From positions 744,001 to 808,000 of the forward strand of contig NZ_NMVJ01000001.1 of the NCBI RefSeq assembly GCF_002250565.1: a stretch of 64,000 bases of DNA. Direction: 5' to 3'. Of this stretch, positions 54,564 through 62,965 are shown piece after piece (the first letter of the stretch is position 1; each line of letters begins with the position of its first letter). This DNA is from Parenemella sanctibonifatiensis (GTDB lineage: Bacteria > Actinomycetota > Actinomycetes > Propionibacteriales > Propionibacteriaceae). The position numbers were made by a program, and so were the translations under genes. The notes under the pieces were generated by a model. It was not told the DNA's origin. It was given only the letters and a program-made list of their open reading frames with translations, and did no database searches.

Positions 54564-56381
54564 TCACCAACCGCCGACCGAACCACCGCCGGCGCCACCG
54601 CCACCGGAGAAGCCAGAGCCACCACTGGAGGAGTCCGAGGGCGCTGTCATGGCTTCGGTGGTGGCGCTGCTGAAGCTGTCCAGTGCGCTGGTCAGGGAAC
54701 CGCTCGACAGCAGCGATGAGGTCGCCATGGAACCGGCGTACCACGAGGTGTCGGCGGTGTACACGCCACGTTCGCGCAGCTCGTCGAAGACCTTCACCCA
54801 GCGCTCGGCCACCCCGAACACGACGGCGTAGGGCAGGTACTTCGAGAAGATGTCGACGCCCTCCTCGAACTTGATCTGCTCGGCCTCGGCGGTGGACAGG
54901 TACAGCCTGAAGCCCTCGATGCGAGCCTGCAGCGCGGTGCCGTCGGGGGTGCGCGACGGCATCTTGCCCGACAGCGCCATCACGACGACCCCGGCCAGCG
55001 CCACACCGACACCCAGCCAGCCCAGGCCGAACAGGAAGCCCAGTCCGAAGGCGGCTGCGCCGCCGACCAGCACCGCCGCCATGCCGATGCCGATCCAGCG
55101 TGCCCGGACCTTGGCGGGCGACTCCGCGAACCAGCCACGCTTGACGGTCTGCAGGTCCAGCTCGGACTTCACTGCGGTGACGGTCTCCGGGAAGGTGCCC
55201 TCGTTGAGGTCCTTCAGCCGAGCCTCGGCGCCGTCGGCGAAGAAGGCGTCATAGAGGCGTCGCTCCCAACCGGCCAACTCCCCCGGGTTGCGGTCTCCCT
55301 GCACCACGGTGAAGTCCTTCGGGTCGTCCTCGCGGATGCTGAGGAATCCTCGCACCGCCAGGTCGAGGATGGTCGCCGTGACGTCCTCGGAGTCGGCGGA
55401 CTCGTCGACCACGGTGCCGATCAGACCGGGCTGAATGCCCTCGGGCGGAGCGAACTCGACCGCCACCGGCCCGGTGGACCTGGCGGTGGTGCTGGCCGCG
55501 TCACCGGACAGGCCCGGGGTGACGCCGGCGTACTGCTGGTCGCGACCCTTGCGGCGCACCTGCACTCCCATCAGCGCGGCACCGCCCACCGCGAACAGCC
55601 CGCCCAGCCCGATCGAGACCGGGGAGGGTTCGAACATGGTTTCCAACGACGCACGCCGGGAGGTGAAGAACTCGGGGTCCTGGAAGGTGCCGGCACCGAC
55701 GCCGGCGACGATCTGCCAGCCGTCATTGGAGTTGGGGATGAGGATGTCTTCCTCGAATTCGGCGACCTCGCCGCTGTGCTTGGCCCCACACGGGTAGGTG
55801 TAGCCGTCCCCCGAGAAACAGGCCGACTGCTGGATCTCGCCGGGCATGGTCACCCGGGCGGTCAATCGCACCGTCGGGATCTCGGCCGCGCTGAGGATCG
55901 ACCAGCTGAGCTCATCCATCCCCGACCCGGTCCGGTCGGCCGGGTTGACCAGTCCCCTGATCGTGGCCTTCACCTGATAGCTCTGCAGCCCGGTGACCTC
56001 GACGTCCTCGTCGCCGATCCGCAAATAGCGAATGCCCTTCTCGGTCTCCTCCTGAACGTCCGCGGGGGCGCCGGTGCTGGAGCTCGCCGACACGTTCTCG
56101 ATCTTGTAGTTGCGCCAATGCTCCGGGTCGTCGGCCATCTCCTGCCGTTCCGGCAGCCCGATGACGGGCCCGTGCCCGGGCGTACCGAAGTCGAAGTCGA
56201 AGTCGTAGGTGACGTGGACCGTGCCGTCCGGATCGACGACCGCCTCGACGTGGAAGCGCTCGATCGCCCAGTCCTCGTCGTCGGCGTACGCCGGCGCAGC
56301 CAGCACCACCATCGGCGCCACCAGCAGCAGGGCCAGCAGAGCTCGGAGCATTCGGGTGGCGGGCCAGGTGGAGGTACGCAT
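54564..56381 (-). CDS. DUF2207 secreted/membrane protein with Gly-rich C-terminus
   Basis: The 605-residue protein has a signal peptide ending at about APAYA and a DUF2207 N-terminal domain (AIERFHVEAVVDPDGTVHVT, YDFDFDFGTPGHG). A TM helix lies near residue 250, a double TM near 440-475 (GMAAVLVGGAAAFGLGFLFG) and a glycine-rich end (GGSGFSGGGGAGGGSVGGW). DUF2207 proteins are envelope proteins of unknown role, widespread in Gram-positives. TAGTCT lies 6 nt before ATG 56381. Confidence 0.82.
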   Translation of the reverse strand: MRTSTWPATRMLRALLALLLVAPMVVLAAPAYADDEDWAIERFHVEAVVDPDGTVHVTYDFDFDFGTPGHGPVIGLPERQEMADDPEHWRNYKIENVSASSSTGAPADVQEETEKGIRYLRIGDEDVEVTGLQSYQVKATIRGLVNPADRTGSGMDELSWSILSAAEIPTVRLTARVTMPGEIQQSACFSGDGYTYPCGAKHSGEVAEFEEDILIPNSNDGWQIVAGVGAGTFQDPEFFTSRRASLETMFEPSPVSIGLGGLFAVGGAALMGVQVRRKGRDQQYAGVTPGLSGDAASTTARSTGPVAVEFAPPEGIQPGLIGTVVDESADSEDVTATILDLAVRGFLSIREDDPKDFTVVQGDRNPGELAGWERRLYDAFFADGAEARLKDLNEGTFPETVTAVKSELDLQTVKRGWFAESPAKVRARWIGIGMAAVLVGGAAAFGLGFLFGLGWLGVGVALAGVVVMALSGKMPSRTPDGTALQARIEGFRLYLSTAEAEQIKFEEGVDIFSKYLPYAVVFGVAERWVKVFDELRERGVYTADTSWYAGSMATSSLLSSGSLTSALDSFSSATTEAMTAPSDSSSGGSGFSGGGGAGGGSVGGW

Positions 56382-56410
56382 GCCCCAAGACTAAGGGGCC
56401 CCACGACAAA

Positions 56411-56434
56411 CGGCCCCGGAAGCTTCCGGGGCCG
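56411..56434. terminator. Terminator after tRNA-Thr
   Basis: CGGCCCCGGAAG and CTTCCGGGGCCG form a perfect 24-bp palindrome right after the tRNA 3' end on the minus strand, followed by TTTGTC. It may also insulate the DUF2207 promoter. Confidence 0.75.
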
Positions 56435-56437
56435 TAC

Positions 56438-56513
56438 TGGAGCCGCTTACCAGATTCGAACTGGTGACCTACGCTTTACGAGAGCGTCGCTCTACCACCT
56501 GAGCTAAAGCGGC
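56438..56513 (-). tRNA. tRNA-Thr (anticodon CGT)
   Basis: The 76-nt cloverleaf on the minus strand has acceptor arms GCCGCTT and AAGCGGC, D-arm GCTC...GAGC, anticodon stem ACGCT/AGCGT with loop CTCGTAA (anticodon CGT, reads ACG), and T-arm ACCAG-TTCGAAT-CTGGT. Discriminator T and an encoded CCA follow. Confidence 0.95.
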
Positions 56514-56571
56514 GTACCGACGAACGAGTATACGCATCTGCTCGGCAGCCCGCACCTTCGCGATTTCCCCC

Positions 56572-58206
56572 TCAACAGGTGGCGTCCTGGTCCGGCAGCC
56601 CGGCCCCGGTCAGGTAGCGCACCACATGGTCATCCACGCAGGCATTGCCCATCCCGTAGCTGCCGTGGCCATCACCCTCGCGGGTCACCATCACGGATCC
56701 CACCATCGCCTGATGGGTCTTCAACGCCTCCTCGTACGGGGTGGCGGAGTCACCGGTGGACGCCACGATCAGCACGCCGGGAGCGCCCTCGCCGGTGATG
56801 TCGGGTTCGTCCCGGGCGCCGGTGGGCCACTGCTCACAGATCACCGAGGGACCGAAGTACTTCCCGAAGAAGGGGGCCTGCTCCTGGTCCTGCGCCCACT
56901 GTTCCCGCCCCACCGCCAGCCCGCGGTCCTTCCAGTCGACGCACTGGATCGCCCAGAACGCGTAGGTCAACGTGTCATAGCTGCCTGCGGCACTGCGGTC
57001 ATTCATGGCATCAGCGACCCGCAACATCGCATCACCGTCGCCGCCTTCGGCCGAGGTGATCATCCGGGCCACGAACTGCCACGAATCCGGCCCGCCATAG
57101 AGCGGCAGGATGATCGCACTGACCGCCAGCGACAGGGTCAGTTGCCGGTCCCCGACGGGCAGCGGCGAGTGCCGCAGGCTCTCCACCAGCGCGGTGATCC
57201 GTTCGATGACCGCATCCGGGCTGTCGCCCAGGTCACAGCTGCGGTCCGCGACGCACCATTCGGCGTACGCCCGCAGTTGCCGGTCGAAGCCGATCGCCTG
57301 GATCGCGCCCTCCTCGTCGGAGATGTTGACCGGCGCGTCCAGCACGATGGCGCCGGCGTTCTCAGGGAAGACATGGGCATAGGTGGCGCCGATCTGGGTG
57401 CCGTAGGAGTACCCCAGGTAGCTGAGCTTGGCATCGCCAACCAGGTGGCGCATCAGGTCGAGGTCCCGGACGGTGTCCTCGGTGGAGATGTGGTCCAGCA
57501 GGTCCCCGGAGTGCTCGGCGCAGGCCTGCCCGAAGTCGAAGGCGGCCTGCCGGTAGGTCTCGTATTCGGCATCGGTCTCCGGAGCCGGGTTGGTCTCCAG
57601 GAAGGCGTCGGTGGCGGGTCCGTCGAGGCACTGGACGGGGGTGGATTCGCCGGTGCCGCGGGGGTCCCAGCCGACGATGTCGAAGTCCTCGAGGCCGTCG
57701 GTGCTGAAGGACTGGGCCAGCGACCGCCCGCCCTGGCCGGGACCGCCGGGGTTGACGAAGATGCTGCCGCGAGCCGGCTGCCGCTTGGCCGGCACCCGCA
57801 GCAGCTGCAACTCCAGCGAACGGTCCCCCGGATCCGACCAGTTGAGCGGGGCGCGGATCGCGGCGCACTCCGCGGTCCCGCAGCGCTCCCATTGGATGCC
57901 CTGGTCGAGGTACGCCTGCAGATCACCGAGCGCCGGGCCGATGCCGGGCACGGTGCTCGGAGCCAGGGCGGTGTCGGGGCGGTCCGGGGAGGTGCCCTGG
58001 ACTCGGCCGGCCGCGTTGCGTTCCTCGTTCTGGCCCGGCTCGCGGGGCTCGCTGGGACCGCTGGTCGGTCCGGATCCGGCGGGCCCGGACCGCGGCCCGT
58101 CGGTCATGCCACCGGTGCCGGACGGCGTACATCCGGTCACCAGCAGGGCGGCAGTCAGGACTGCCACCAGGGTGATCCACCGGGAAGTGCGGGGCGACCG
58201 GTTCAT
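56572..58206 (-). CDS. Secreted S33 (TAP-like) peptidase lipoprotein
   Basis: The 544-residue alpha/beta hydrolase has a lipobox (LLVTGC, Cys26) and a disordered Gly/Pro/Ser linker to about 95. The hydrolase domain has VNPGGPGQGG (oxyanion loop), FDIVGWDPRGTGES and the nucleophile elbow LGYSYGTQIGATYAHVFP (Ser267). A C-terminal TAP-like domain includes GEGAPGVLIVASTGDSATPYE and GDGHGSYG with the likely Asp and His. It resembles Streptomyces tripeptidyl aminopeptidases. It should act outside the cell on N-terminal peptides. Confidence 0.88.
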   Translation of the reverse strand: MNRSPRTSRWITLVAVLTAALLVTGCTPSGTGGMTDGPRSGPAGSGPTSGPSEPREPGQNEERNAAGRVQGTSPDRPDTALAPSTVPGIGPALGDLQAYLDQGIQWERCGTAECAAIRAPLNWSDPGDRSLELQLLRVPAKRQPARGSIFVNPGGPGQGGRSLAQSFSTDGLEDFDIVGWDPRGTGESTPVQCLDGPATDAFLETNPAPETDAEYETYRQAAFDFGQACAEHSGDLLDHISTEDTVRDLDLMRHLVGDAKLSYLGYSYGTQIGATYAHVFPENAGAIVLDAPVNISDEEGAIQAIGFDRQLRAYAEWCVADRSCDLGDSPDAVIERITALVESLRHSPLPVGDRQLTLSLAVSAIILPLYGGPDSWQFVARMITSAEGGDGDAMLRVADAMNDRSAAGSYDTLTYAFWAIQCVDWKDRGLAVGREQWAQDQEQAPFFGKYFGPSVICEQWPTGARDEPDITGEGAPGVLIVASTGDSATPYEEALKTHQAMVGSVMVTREGDGHGSYGMGNACVDDHVVRYLTGAGLPDQDATC

Positions 58207-58231
58207 GGGGGCAGCCTAACCGGACACAGTT

Positions 58232-58262
58232 CGGCCCCGGCCTGCGAACAGGACCGGGGCCG
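58232..58262 (-). terminator. Probable terminator after the DoxX gene
   Basis: CGGCCCCGG (58232-58240) and CCGGGGCCG (58254-58262) form a 9-bp GC stem with a 13-nt loop just beyond the doxX stop, before the S33 peptidase gene. No T run is present, so confidence is moderate. Confidence 0.5.
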
Positions 58263-58274
58263 AGGGACTGCGTG

Positions 58275-59606
58275 TCAGGCGCGTGCTGCGGCCTTGCGGC
58301 GACGGCGGCCGCGAGTGAGCGCGGCATCCATGCTCCAGCCGCCGGCACCGATGGTGAGCAGCAGGAAGCCGGAGATCGCGAGCATCAGTTCGAGCTCACC
58401 GGAGAAGCCCGGCACGCCCGGCTGGAAGGGGCTGAAGGCGCCCCAGTAGACCAGCGCCAGGGCGCCGCCGGTGATGAGGGTGACGCCCAGGCCCGACAGG
58501 CGGGTGAGGAAGCCCGTGATCAGCGAGAGTGCGATCAGCACCTCGCAGACCGCCACGACGATCGCCAGGATCGACGGCTCGGGCAGCACGGTCTGGCCGA
58601 AGAACTCCTGGGTGCCGGGCAGGTCCTGGAAGTGCTGGATGCCGTGGATGCCCATGATGCCGCCAAGCACGACCCGGAAGAGGAAGAGCCCCAACGACGG
58701 GAAGAACTTGTGGGTCGTCGGCTTCTGCACCACCGGAGCGGCCGTCTGGGTCTGCTGGACCTGCTGCGTCGACTCCTCCGGCAGCCGCTCGCGGGTGCCG
58801 AGGGCGCGGTCGCGGGCCTGCCGGTCCGTGGTGCGGGGCTGCTCCGGGGCCGGCTTTTCCTGGACCGGCGGCATCTGCTGGGTCGGCGCCGGGTCATCGC
58901 GACGGCTGCTGGCGGCGGCACCGAGACCGGCACCGGCAGCGCCGGCACCCACGCCTGCGCCGGCTGCAGCGGAGTGGTCACGATCCTGGCCGCGCGTCGA
59001 CTCTTGGCTGCGCGGGATCTGCTGGGTCGCCTCGGGATCGTCGACAGGCTGGTTCGACACCACCTGAGTCGGCTCGGCGTCGTCGTCGGCGCCCTCACCG
59101 TACGCCGCCGCGGCACCGGGAGTCCGGCTGCTGTCCTGAGTGCGGATGTCCTGCCCGACCGTCGAGGTGGTGTCACCGGGCAGGGCGCCGCCCAACTGCT
59201 GCCCCGGGGCCGAGCTGGTGGAGCCGGCGCCGCTGGTCGGGCTGTCGTTGGTCGGACCGTCGTTGGTCGGGCCGTCACTGGTCGGACTGTCGCTCGCCGG
59301 GTTCACGGCGCCAGTGTCCGGGCCGGTCTCGGCCGCGCTGTCCTGCGGCACGCCGGCCTGCTGGTCCGGCTGCTGACCCGGCGCGGGATCTGCTGCGGTC
59401 CCGCCATCGGTGGCCGGCTGCTGGCCCATGATCTTCTCCGCCACCGATGGTGTACCGGTCTGCTCCGGGTTGCCGCTGGCGCTGTCGGCGCGGTTGTCGC
59501 GGGCGTTCCGGAAGAGCGACTCGGTGGATTCCTGGTTGACGTCGGTACCCTCGCCTGCGGCAGACTCCTGCGGCACGGCGCTGTCGTCCTTGCTGTTGCT
59601 GGTCAC
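58275..59606 (-). CDS. DoxX-family membrane protein with long disordered N-terminus
   Basis: In this 443-residue product only the last 160 residues are a DoxX domain of four TM helices (FFPSLGLFLFRVVLGGIMGI, ILAIVVAVCEVLIALSLITG, GVTLITGGALALVYWG, ELMLAISGFLLLTIGAGGW). The first 280 residues are low-complexity, rich in Ser, Thr, Gln, Asp, Ala and Pro, with small repeats such as SDGPTNDGPTNDSPTS and an Ala/Gly run (GAGVGAGAAGAGLGAA). GTG 59606 follows GAGGA; an in-frame GTG at 59660 is possible. DoxX proteins are linked to redox and membrane functions; this head is unusual. Confidence 0.8.
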   Translation of the reverse strand: MTSNSKDDSAVPQESAAGEGTDVNQESTESLFRNARDNRADSASGNPEQTGTPSVAEKIMGQQPATDGGTAADPAPGQQPDQQAGVPQDSAAETGPDTGAVNPASDSPTSDGPTNDGPTNDSPTSGAGSTSSAPGQQLGGALPGDTTSTVGQDIRTQDSSRTPGAAAAYGEGADDDAEPTQVVSNQPVDDPEATQQIPRSQESTRGQDRDHSAAAGAGVGAGAAGAGLGAAASSRRDDPAPTQQMPPVQEKPAPEQPRTTDRQARDRALGTRERLPEESTQQVQQTQTAAPVVQKPTTHKFFPSLGLFLFRVVLGGIMGIHGIQHFQDLPGTQEFFGQTVLPEPSILAIVVAVCEVLIALSLITGFLTRLSGLGVTLITGGALALVYWGAFSPFQPGVPGFSGELELMLAISGFLLLTIGAGGWSMDAALTRGRRRRKAAARA

Positions 59607-59737
59607 GGGACCATCCTCACGTTCGGCCTCACGGCGGCGGGCATGGATACGGGACACATTCTCGCAGCCGCACCGCCACCAACCGGGCACGACACCCGGT
59701 CAGAGCGGGATTTCCTGCGACGCCACGGGTGAGTCGG

Positions 59738-60931
59738 TCAGGCCGGTAGCCCCAGTTTGACCATGAGCGCCTCCACCGCCAACAGCGGCGCAACATTGCC
59801 CTCGAGCGCCACCATGCAGGCCTCCAACGCATCGAGCCGACGCACCGTGACCTCCGGTGTACTGGCATCGGCGACCTGGGCCACCTCGGCGACCAGGTCC
59901 GGGTTGACCGGCTCGGCGGCTGCCCCCAACTGGCGGGCCATCACGTCCCGGTAGAACGCCGTCAGTTCACTGATCGCCGACGCCAGCCCGTCGCGTTGCA
60001 GCCGCTTGGAACGAAGCTTCTGCTGCTCCTCGAGGTCTCGGAAGGCGGCCGCGACGTGCCGTTGTCGGCGGCCCTTGCCGCCGCCCTCCCCCAACTGTTC
60101 GGCGAGTTCGGCGGCTTCGGTCTTGTCCAACTCACCGGTACGCCGGCTCGCCTCGGCCGCCGTGGAGTCGACCAACTTCTGGGCCGCAGTCAGGCACGCC
60201 GCCAGACTGGTCAGCCGGGTCGGCAGCAGCAACACCTCACGGCGCCGCTCCCTCACCTCGGGGTGGCGCGCCAACGCCCGGGCTCGCCCGATGTGCCCCT
60301 GGCTGGCGCGGGCGGCCAACCGTGCGGTCTCGGCATCGCAGCCATCCCGGCGTACCAACAAATCGGCGATCGCGTCGACACTGGGGGTCACCAGCCGCAG
60401 CTGTCGGCAGCGGGACCGGATCGTCACGATCAGGTCCTCCGGGGTCGGGGCGCACAGGATCCACACGGTCCGCGGCGCCGGCTCCTCGATGCTCTTCAGC
60501 AACGCGTCCGCGCCCCGCTCGGTGACCCGATCGGCATCCTCGACGACCATCACCTGGTGGCGGCCGGTCGCCGGCGCCAACGCCGCCGAGCGCACCAGCT
60601 CCCGCACCTCGTCGACGCCGATGGAGAGCTTCTCGGTCCGCACCGAGGTGACATCAGGGTGGTTGCCCGACATCACGCTGCGACAGGCGCGGCAGTCGCC
60701 ACACCCGGTGCGCCGCTCGCACTGCAGCGCCGCGGCGAAGGCCAACGCCGCATTGGAACGCCCCGACCCGGGCGGTCCGGTGAACAGCCAGGCGTGGGAC
60801 ATCGCATGTCGGTCCCGGTCGGCGCCGGCGATCGCGGCGCGCTGCAGCACCTCCGCGGCCCGATGCTGGCCCACGACGTCCTGCCAGACACCGGTCATCA
60901 CGGTCTGGTCCACTCCCGCAGCAGTCGTCAT
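59738..60931 (-). CDS. holB: DNA polymerase III delta' subunit
   Basis: The 397-residue clamp-loader subunit has VVGQHRAAEVLQRA, a degenerate P-loop TGPPGSGRSNAAL (Arg-Ser instead of Lys-Thr), a zinc module CERRTGCGDCRACRSV, VVEDADRVTERGADALLKSIEEP and TIRSRCRQL. The degenerate P-loop is normal for delta', which does not hydrolyse ATP. ATG 60931 overlaps the tmk stop (ATGA), giving the usual tmk-holB pair. Confidence 0.93.
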   Translation of the reverse strand: MTTAAGVDQTVMTGVWQDVVGQHRAAEVLQRAAIAGADRDRHAMSHAWLFTGPPGSGRSNAALAFAAALQCERRTGCGDCRACRSVMSGNHPDVTSVRTEKLSIGVDEVRELVRSAALAPATGRHQVMVVEDADRVTERGADALLKSIEEPAPRTVWILCAPTPEDLIVTIRSRCRQLRLVTPSVDAIADLLVRRDGCDAETARLAARASQGHIGRARALARHPEVRERRREVLLLPTRLTSLAACLTAAQKLVDSTAAEASRRTGELDKTEAAELAEQLGEGGGKGRRQRHVAAAFRDLEEQQKLRSKRLQRDGLASAISELTAFYRDVMARQLGAAAEPVNPDLVAEVAQVADASTPEVTVRRLDALEACMVALEGNVAPLLAVEALMVKLGLPA

Positions 60932-61554
60932 CCCAGCGCCTCCACCGCAGCCAACACCTGGGCCGCAATCCGGTGCACCGGTTCCCGCGCCGGCAGCACC
61001 AGGTAGCGCTCCGGCGCCGCGGCAGCCAGGTCGAGGAAGCCCTGCCGGACCCGGCGGTGAAACTCCAGCCCGGCCGACTCGAGCCGGTCCAACTCGGCCT
61101 TGCCGGCCAGCGCATCGGCGGGGTCCATGTCCAGGACCACGGTCAGGTCCGGCACCAACGCACCGGTGGCCCAGGCCGCCAGCCGAGCCAGGTCCTGCGC
61201 CGGTTCGCCGCGCCCGGGCCCTTGGTAGGCCAGCATCGAATCGACATAGCGGTCGCAGACCACGTCGCTGCCCTGCTGCAGCGCGGGATGGACCACCTGG
61301 TCGACGTGCTGGGCCTTGTCGGCGGCGTACAGGAGCGCCTCGCAACGATCGGACAAGGTGGCGTTCGGATCGAGCAGGATCTCGCGGATCCGGGTGCCGA
61401 CCGCCTCCCCGCCGGGCTGTCGGGTCGCGACCACGGACCTGCCGGCGCCCTGCAGCGCCTCGGTCAGCAACCGCACCTGGGTCGACTTGCCGGCCCCGTC
61501 GCCGCCCTCGAAGACAATGAAGCGGCCCCGGCCGGCCGTCGCGGGCGACCTCAC
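60928..61554 (-). CDS. tmk: Thymidylate kinase
   Basis: The 208-residue enzyme phosphorylates dTMP. It has P-loop FEGGDGAGKSTQVRLL, the TRQPGGEAVGTRIRE loop, DRYVDSMLAYQG and VLDMDPADALAGK. GTG 61554 overlaps the stop of the CYTH/CHAD gene (GTGA), so the frame reading further upstream is a shadow. Coupled to holB. Confidence 0.95.
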   Translation of the reverse strand: MRSPATAGRGRFIVFEGGDGAGKSTQVRLLTEALQGAGRSVVATRQPGGEAVGTRIREILLDPNATLSDRCEALLYAADKAQHVDQVVHPALQQGSDVVCDRYVDSMLAYQGPGRGEPAQDLARLAAWATGALVPDLTVVLDMDPADALAGKAELDRLESAGLEFHRRVRQGFLDLAAAAPERYLVLPAREPVHRIAAQVLAAVEALG

Positions 61555-62912
61555 CGCTTGCCTCGCGGCTTGACCTGGCCGGTGACCTTCGCGCGCAGCT
61601 TGGGCCACCGCTTCGCGAATCGGCGGCGCGCCACCGCGCGTTCCCGGCGGTGCGCCTCGTAGTCGCGGCCGGCGTCGAAGGCATCCTCGACGGTCAACCC
61701 TGCAAAATCGGGCCGGGCCAACGGATCCGCCGCTGGTTCAGCCAGGGCGGCCAACCGGCGTACGCTGCGGCGCAGCCTGCGGGCCAGCTTCGGCTCCAGC
61801 CACCACACCAACTCGATCACCGAACCGAGCTCCTTGGTCGCGGTCAGCAACGCTCGCCAAGCATCGGTGGAGCCGGCTTCGGGCGCCGCCGCCAACGAGT
61901 CACCCAACGCCAACACCGCGGCTGCCTGTTGCTGCAGCCGTTCCCGGACCGCCTCGTCGGCGGCGCGGGCGCCGCCGTCGCCGAGCGCCGGGGCCCGGGA
62001 GGCGAGCACCAACCGGTCCAGCACCGAGGCATACAGGGCCGTACGCCAGGGCTGCTCGGTCGCCAACAGTTGGTCCAGGTCGGTGCGCAGTTCGCTCCAC
62101 CACCGCGGCTCCCACCAGGCGCTGAATCCGGCGAGTTCCTCGCGGGTGCCGGCCAGGGTGCGGACCAGTTCCTCGGAGTCGGCAGCCTCGGCCCGGAAGG
62201 CGAGGTCACCGCGGACCAGCTGGCGCAGCCGGTGCCCGACGACCCCGACCGCGAGCTGTTCGACGGTCTCGTCCTGGCTCACCTTCACCGGCGGCGGCAC
62301 ATCGGACAGCCCGGTCGCCGGGGCGCCGATCCGCTGCTGCAGGGAAGGGAAGCGGGTCACCACGATCGCGCCTGAGGCGGTCAGCAGTCTTTCCAGGGCG
62401 GCGAACTGCTCATCGGTGGCGCGGTCGGAGACCAGCTTGACCTCGCGGTAGCGGGCGGTCGTCAGTCCGCCGCGCCGGACCGTCACCTGGTCATCGCGGA
62501 CCCGCGCCAGCACCGCGCCGGCCTGATCGCGCAGTTGATAGGTCTGCCGCTGGCAGTCCAACCCGGCCACCGGACCCAGCGGGGCCCGGCGCCACAGCGG
62601 CACCAGCCGGTCCAGCAACTCCAGCGGCAGGTCGGCGCTGCCCATCGGCTCGGTGTACTCGCGGGGCAACATCGGCGCCCAGTTCGGGCAGGCCAGATAC
62701 CAGTCGCCGGTGGAGCGCATCACCCGGTGGGCCAGCACCACGCCGCTGCGCAGCAGCCGAAAATCAGGGGCGTCGAAGACGGTCGCCTGCAGGTCGTAGG
62801 TGTCGCTGACCTGCCGCACCACCGCTGCCACGCCGGCATTGCCCCGGAACTGGAGCGGCGCCCCTGCGTACGACATCTCGCAGCGCAGGACACGCTGATG
62901 GTCCTTGGCCAT
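61551..62912 (-). CDS. CYTH-like / CHAD domain protein
   Basis: The 453-residue protein has an N-terminal half that looks like a triphosphate-tunnel (CYTH) domain: FDAPDFRLLRSGVVLAHRVM, YQLRDQAGAVLARVRDD and REVKLVSDRA, though the opening ExExK motif is not obvious. The C-terminal half is a CHAD helical domain rich in His, Arg and Lys, with GHRLRQLV and LRRSVRRLAALAE. CHAD domains bind polyphosphate. ATG 62912 follows GGAGG. Linked to tmk-holB and topA. Confidence 0.8.
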   Translation of the reverse strand: MAKDHQRVLRCEMSYAGAPLQFRGNAGVAAVVRQVSDTYDLQATVFDAPDFRLLRSGVVLAHRVMRSTGDWYLACPNWAPMLPREYTEPMGSADLPLELLDRLVPLWRRAPLGPVAGLDCQRQTYQLRDQAGAVLARVRDDQVTVRRGGLTTARYREVKLVSDRATDEQFAALERLLTASGAIVVTRFPSLQQRIGAPATGLSDVPPPVKVSQDETVEQLAVGVVGHRLRQLVRGDLAFRAEAADSEELVRTLAGTREELAGFSAWWEPRWWSELRTDLDQLLATEQPWRTALYASVLDRLVLASRAPALGDGGARAADEAVRERLQQQAAAVLALGDSLAAAPEAGSTDAWRALLTATKELGSVIELVWWLEPKLARRLRRSVRRLAALAEPAADPLARPDFAGLTVEDAFDAGRDYEAHRRERAVARRRFAKRWPKLRAKVTGQVKPRGKR

Positions 62913-62965
62913 CCCCACCTCCGATCGATCCGGGCCTCAGGCGCGGAGTCTATCGACCCGGTCCG

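Noticed and set aside
56626-58449. 607-residue plus-strand frame opposite the S33 peptidase gene
   Set aside because: Antisense shadow; the minus strand has a lipobox and a full catalytic triad context.
59607-59737. Possible small RNA or tRNA between doxX and holB
   Set aside because: No cloverleaf or strong hairpin could be formed from the sequence; it appears to be plain promoter DNA.
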